DNA of 6,894 nucleotides, taken from contig CAJUGR010000095.1 of NCBI GenBank assembly GCA_910586285.1, positions 1 to 6,894 of the forward strand. The letters run 5' to 3'. Positions 6,391 to 6,894 of this stretch are shown in pieces. The notes beneath the pieces were generated by a model. That model was given only the letters and a program-made list of their open reading frames with translations. It had not been told where the DNA came from and did not search any database. Made by a program: the position numbers and the translations under genes. How positions within the stretch are numbered: position 1 is the stretch's first letter; each line of letters starts with the position of its first letter. This DNA comes from an uncultured Erysipelotrichaceae bacterium (GTDB taxonomy: Bacteria; Bacillota_I; Bacilli_A; Erysipelotrichales; Erysipelotrichaceae).

Positions 6391-6758
6391 TCATATTAAA
6401 TCTTGCGTTGTGCTACAATATTCTTTTTTATTTTTGATAATCTCAAAGCTCGTTGGAATTTTTCCATATTTATTCTTAACTTCTTCTAAATGATAGTATT
6501 GATAATCTTTACGATAAACCCTTTTAAAATTATCCTGTTTCTTTTTATAATTTTTAAGAGCAACTAACAAAGTATCACAAATATATGCTTTTCTTACTCC
6601 ATTTTTTGTCTTAGTTGTACCTAAAAACCACTTACTTTTTCATCTTTTACTTTACTATATACATTGTGTTCAATACTGATTAATCTTTTTTCTAAAGCTA
6701 TTTTATCCCACATTAAAGCACAAACTTCTCCTGTTCTCACACTAATCATTTCTATCAT
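6391..6758 (-). pseudogene. truncated, frameshifted tyrosine recombinase (Tn916/phage-type integrase) remnant
   Basis: The minus strand encodes the middle of an integrase catalytic domain. The first part reads SVRTGEVCALMWDKI, which includes the box I arginine (RTGE), and continues to EHNVYSKVKDEK. A stop (TAG, 6623-6621) then closes this frame. Shifting frame within 6639-6631, consistent with one base lost in an A-run, restores WFLGTTKTKNGVRKAYICD, which contains the beta-hairpin lysine region, then KNYKKKQ, YYHLEEVKNKYGK and a TGA at 6393-6391. In full-length relatives of about 390-400 aa an N-terminal arm/core-binding region precedes this, and the HxxR and Tyr nucleophile follow; both are missing here. 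A TAA closes the frame upstream at about 6779-6777. The protein cannot be active. Its AT-richness contrasts with the smsCB genes and marks a decayed mobile element. Confidence 0.8.
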
Positions 6759-6794
6759 CTTCTTTTTTATTCTTGATTAGTTTTACTAAAACGA

Positions 6795-6833
6795 AAAGGA
6801 ATGTTATCATTTTATCTATGTTAACATTCCTTT
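6795..6833. terminator. 12-bp stem-loop, probable rho-independent terminator
   Basis: AAAGGAATGTTA (6795-6806) pairs perfectly with TAACATTCCTTT (6822-6833). After one T/T mismatch, a further CAT/ATG pairs inside, leaving a 7-nt loop. On the minus strand the stem is followed by TCGTTTT, a modest T-run; on the plus strand by ATTTATC. It would best serve a minus-strand gene entering from the right edge, though the stem is AT-rich. It could equally be a mobile-element end. Confidence 0.4.
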
Positions 6834-6893
6834 ATTTATCGAGTATCTAAAATAACTTGGGAAACAGAAGACCTCCGCATTAACTTGTGGTTC
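6816..6893 (-). other. open reading frame tail from the right edge (25 codons), unrecognised
   Basis: On the minus strand a frame is open from the window edge to TAG (6818-6816), ending SINKGMLT inside the loop of the stem-loop at 6795-6833. Base composition is higher in GC than in the integrase relic. It could be the 3' end of an upstream gene, but 25 codons are too few to establish coding, and a plus-strand frame is also open over the same bases. Confidence 0.15.
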
Positions 6894-6894
6894 T

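Noticed and set aside
1..6894. CRISPR array or rRNA/tRNA genes
   Set aside because: No regularly spaced repeats and no conserved RNA gene sequences were seen on either strand.

Overview
The window is most likely from a low-to-moderate GC, Gram-positive anaerobe of the Bacillota, perhaps the Erysipelotrichia or Clostridia side. This rests on the strong GGAGG-type ribosome sites, the binding-protein/sensor-kinase operon style, a two-gene minimal SUF system, and a Tn916-type integrase remnant. TGA is used as a stop and TGG as Trp, so the code is standard rather than the Mycoplasma code. The genus cannot be named from this sequence.

All six intact genes lie on the minus strand, so transcription runs from high to low coordinates. 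The right end (about 6020-6894) is AT-rich and holds no intact gene. It contains a truncated, frameshifted tyrosine-recombinase fragment (6391-6758), a 12-bp stem-loop that may be a terminator (6795-6833), a small higher-GC patch of unknown origin (about 6175-6280), and a 20-bp perfect dyad (6092-6111). The dyad lies upstream of an extended -10 promoter (6043-6051) for the first operon.

The first unit is smsC-smsB (6013-4380), encoding a SufC-type ATPase and one short SufB/SufD-type scaffold. This is the architecture described as the minimal SUF-like (SMS) iron-sulfur cluster assembly system. No desulfurase, SufU or SufD is present in the window.

The second unit starts 63 bp later, possibly from its own promoter inside that gap. 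It encodes a membrane-anchored ribose-type (type I) binding protein, a six-TM NarL/DesK-class histidine kinase, a LuxR-type response regulator, and a membrane-anchored family 1 extracellular solute-binding protein. Spacing is extremely tight: 2 nt or an overlap, 0 nt, and a 4-nt ATGA overlap. The likely logic is sugar sensing: the anchored type I binding protein presents ligand status to the kinase, which phosphorylates the regulator at Asp54, which then controls uptake genes. No permease is visible. The operon has no terminator before the left edge, so more genes probably follow. The most interesting aspect is this sensory module, with two unrelated binding proteins flanking the two-component pair and both apparently tethered by uncleaved N-terminal helices.
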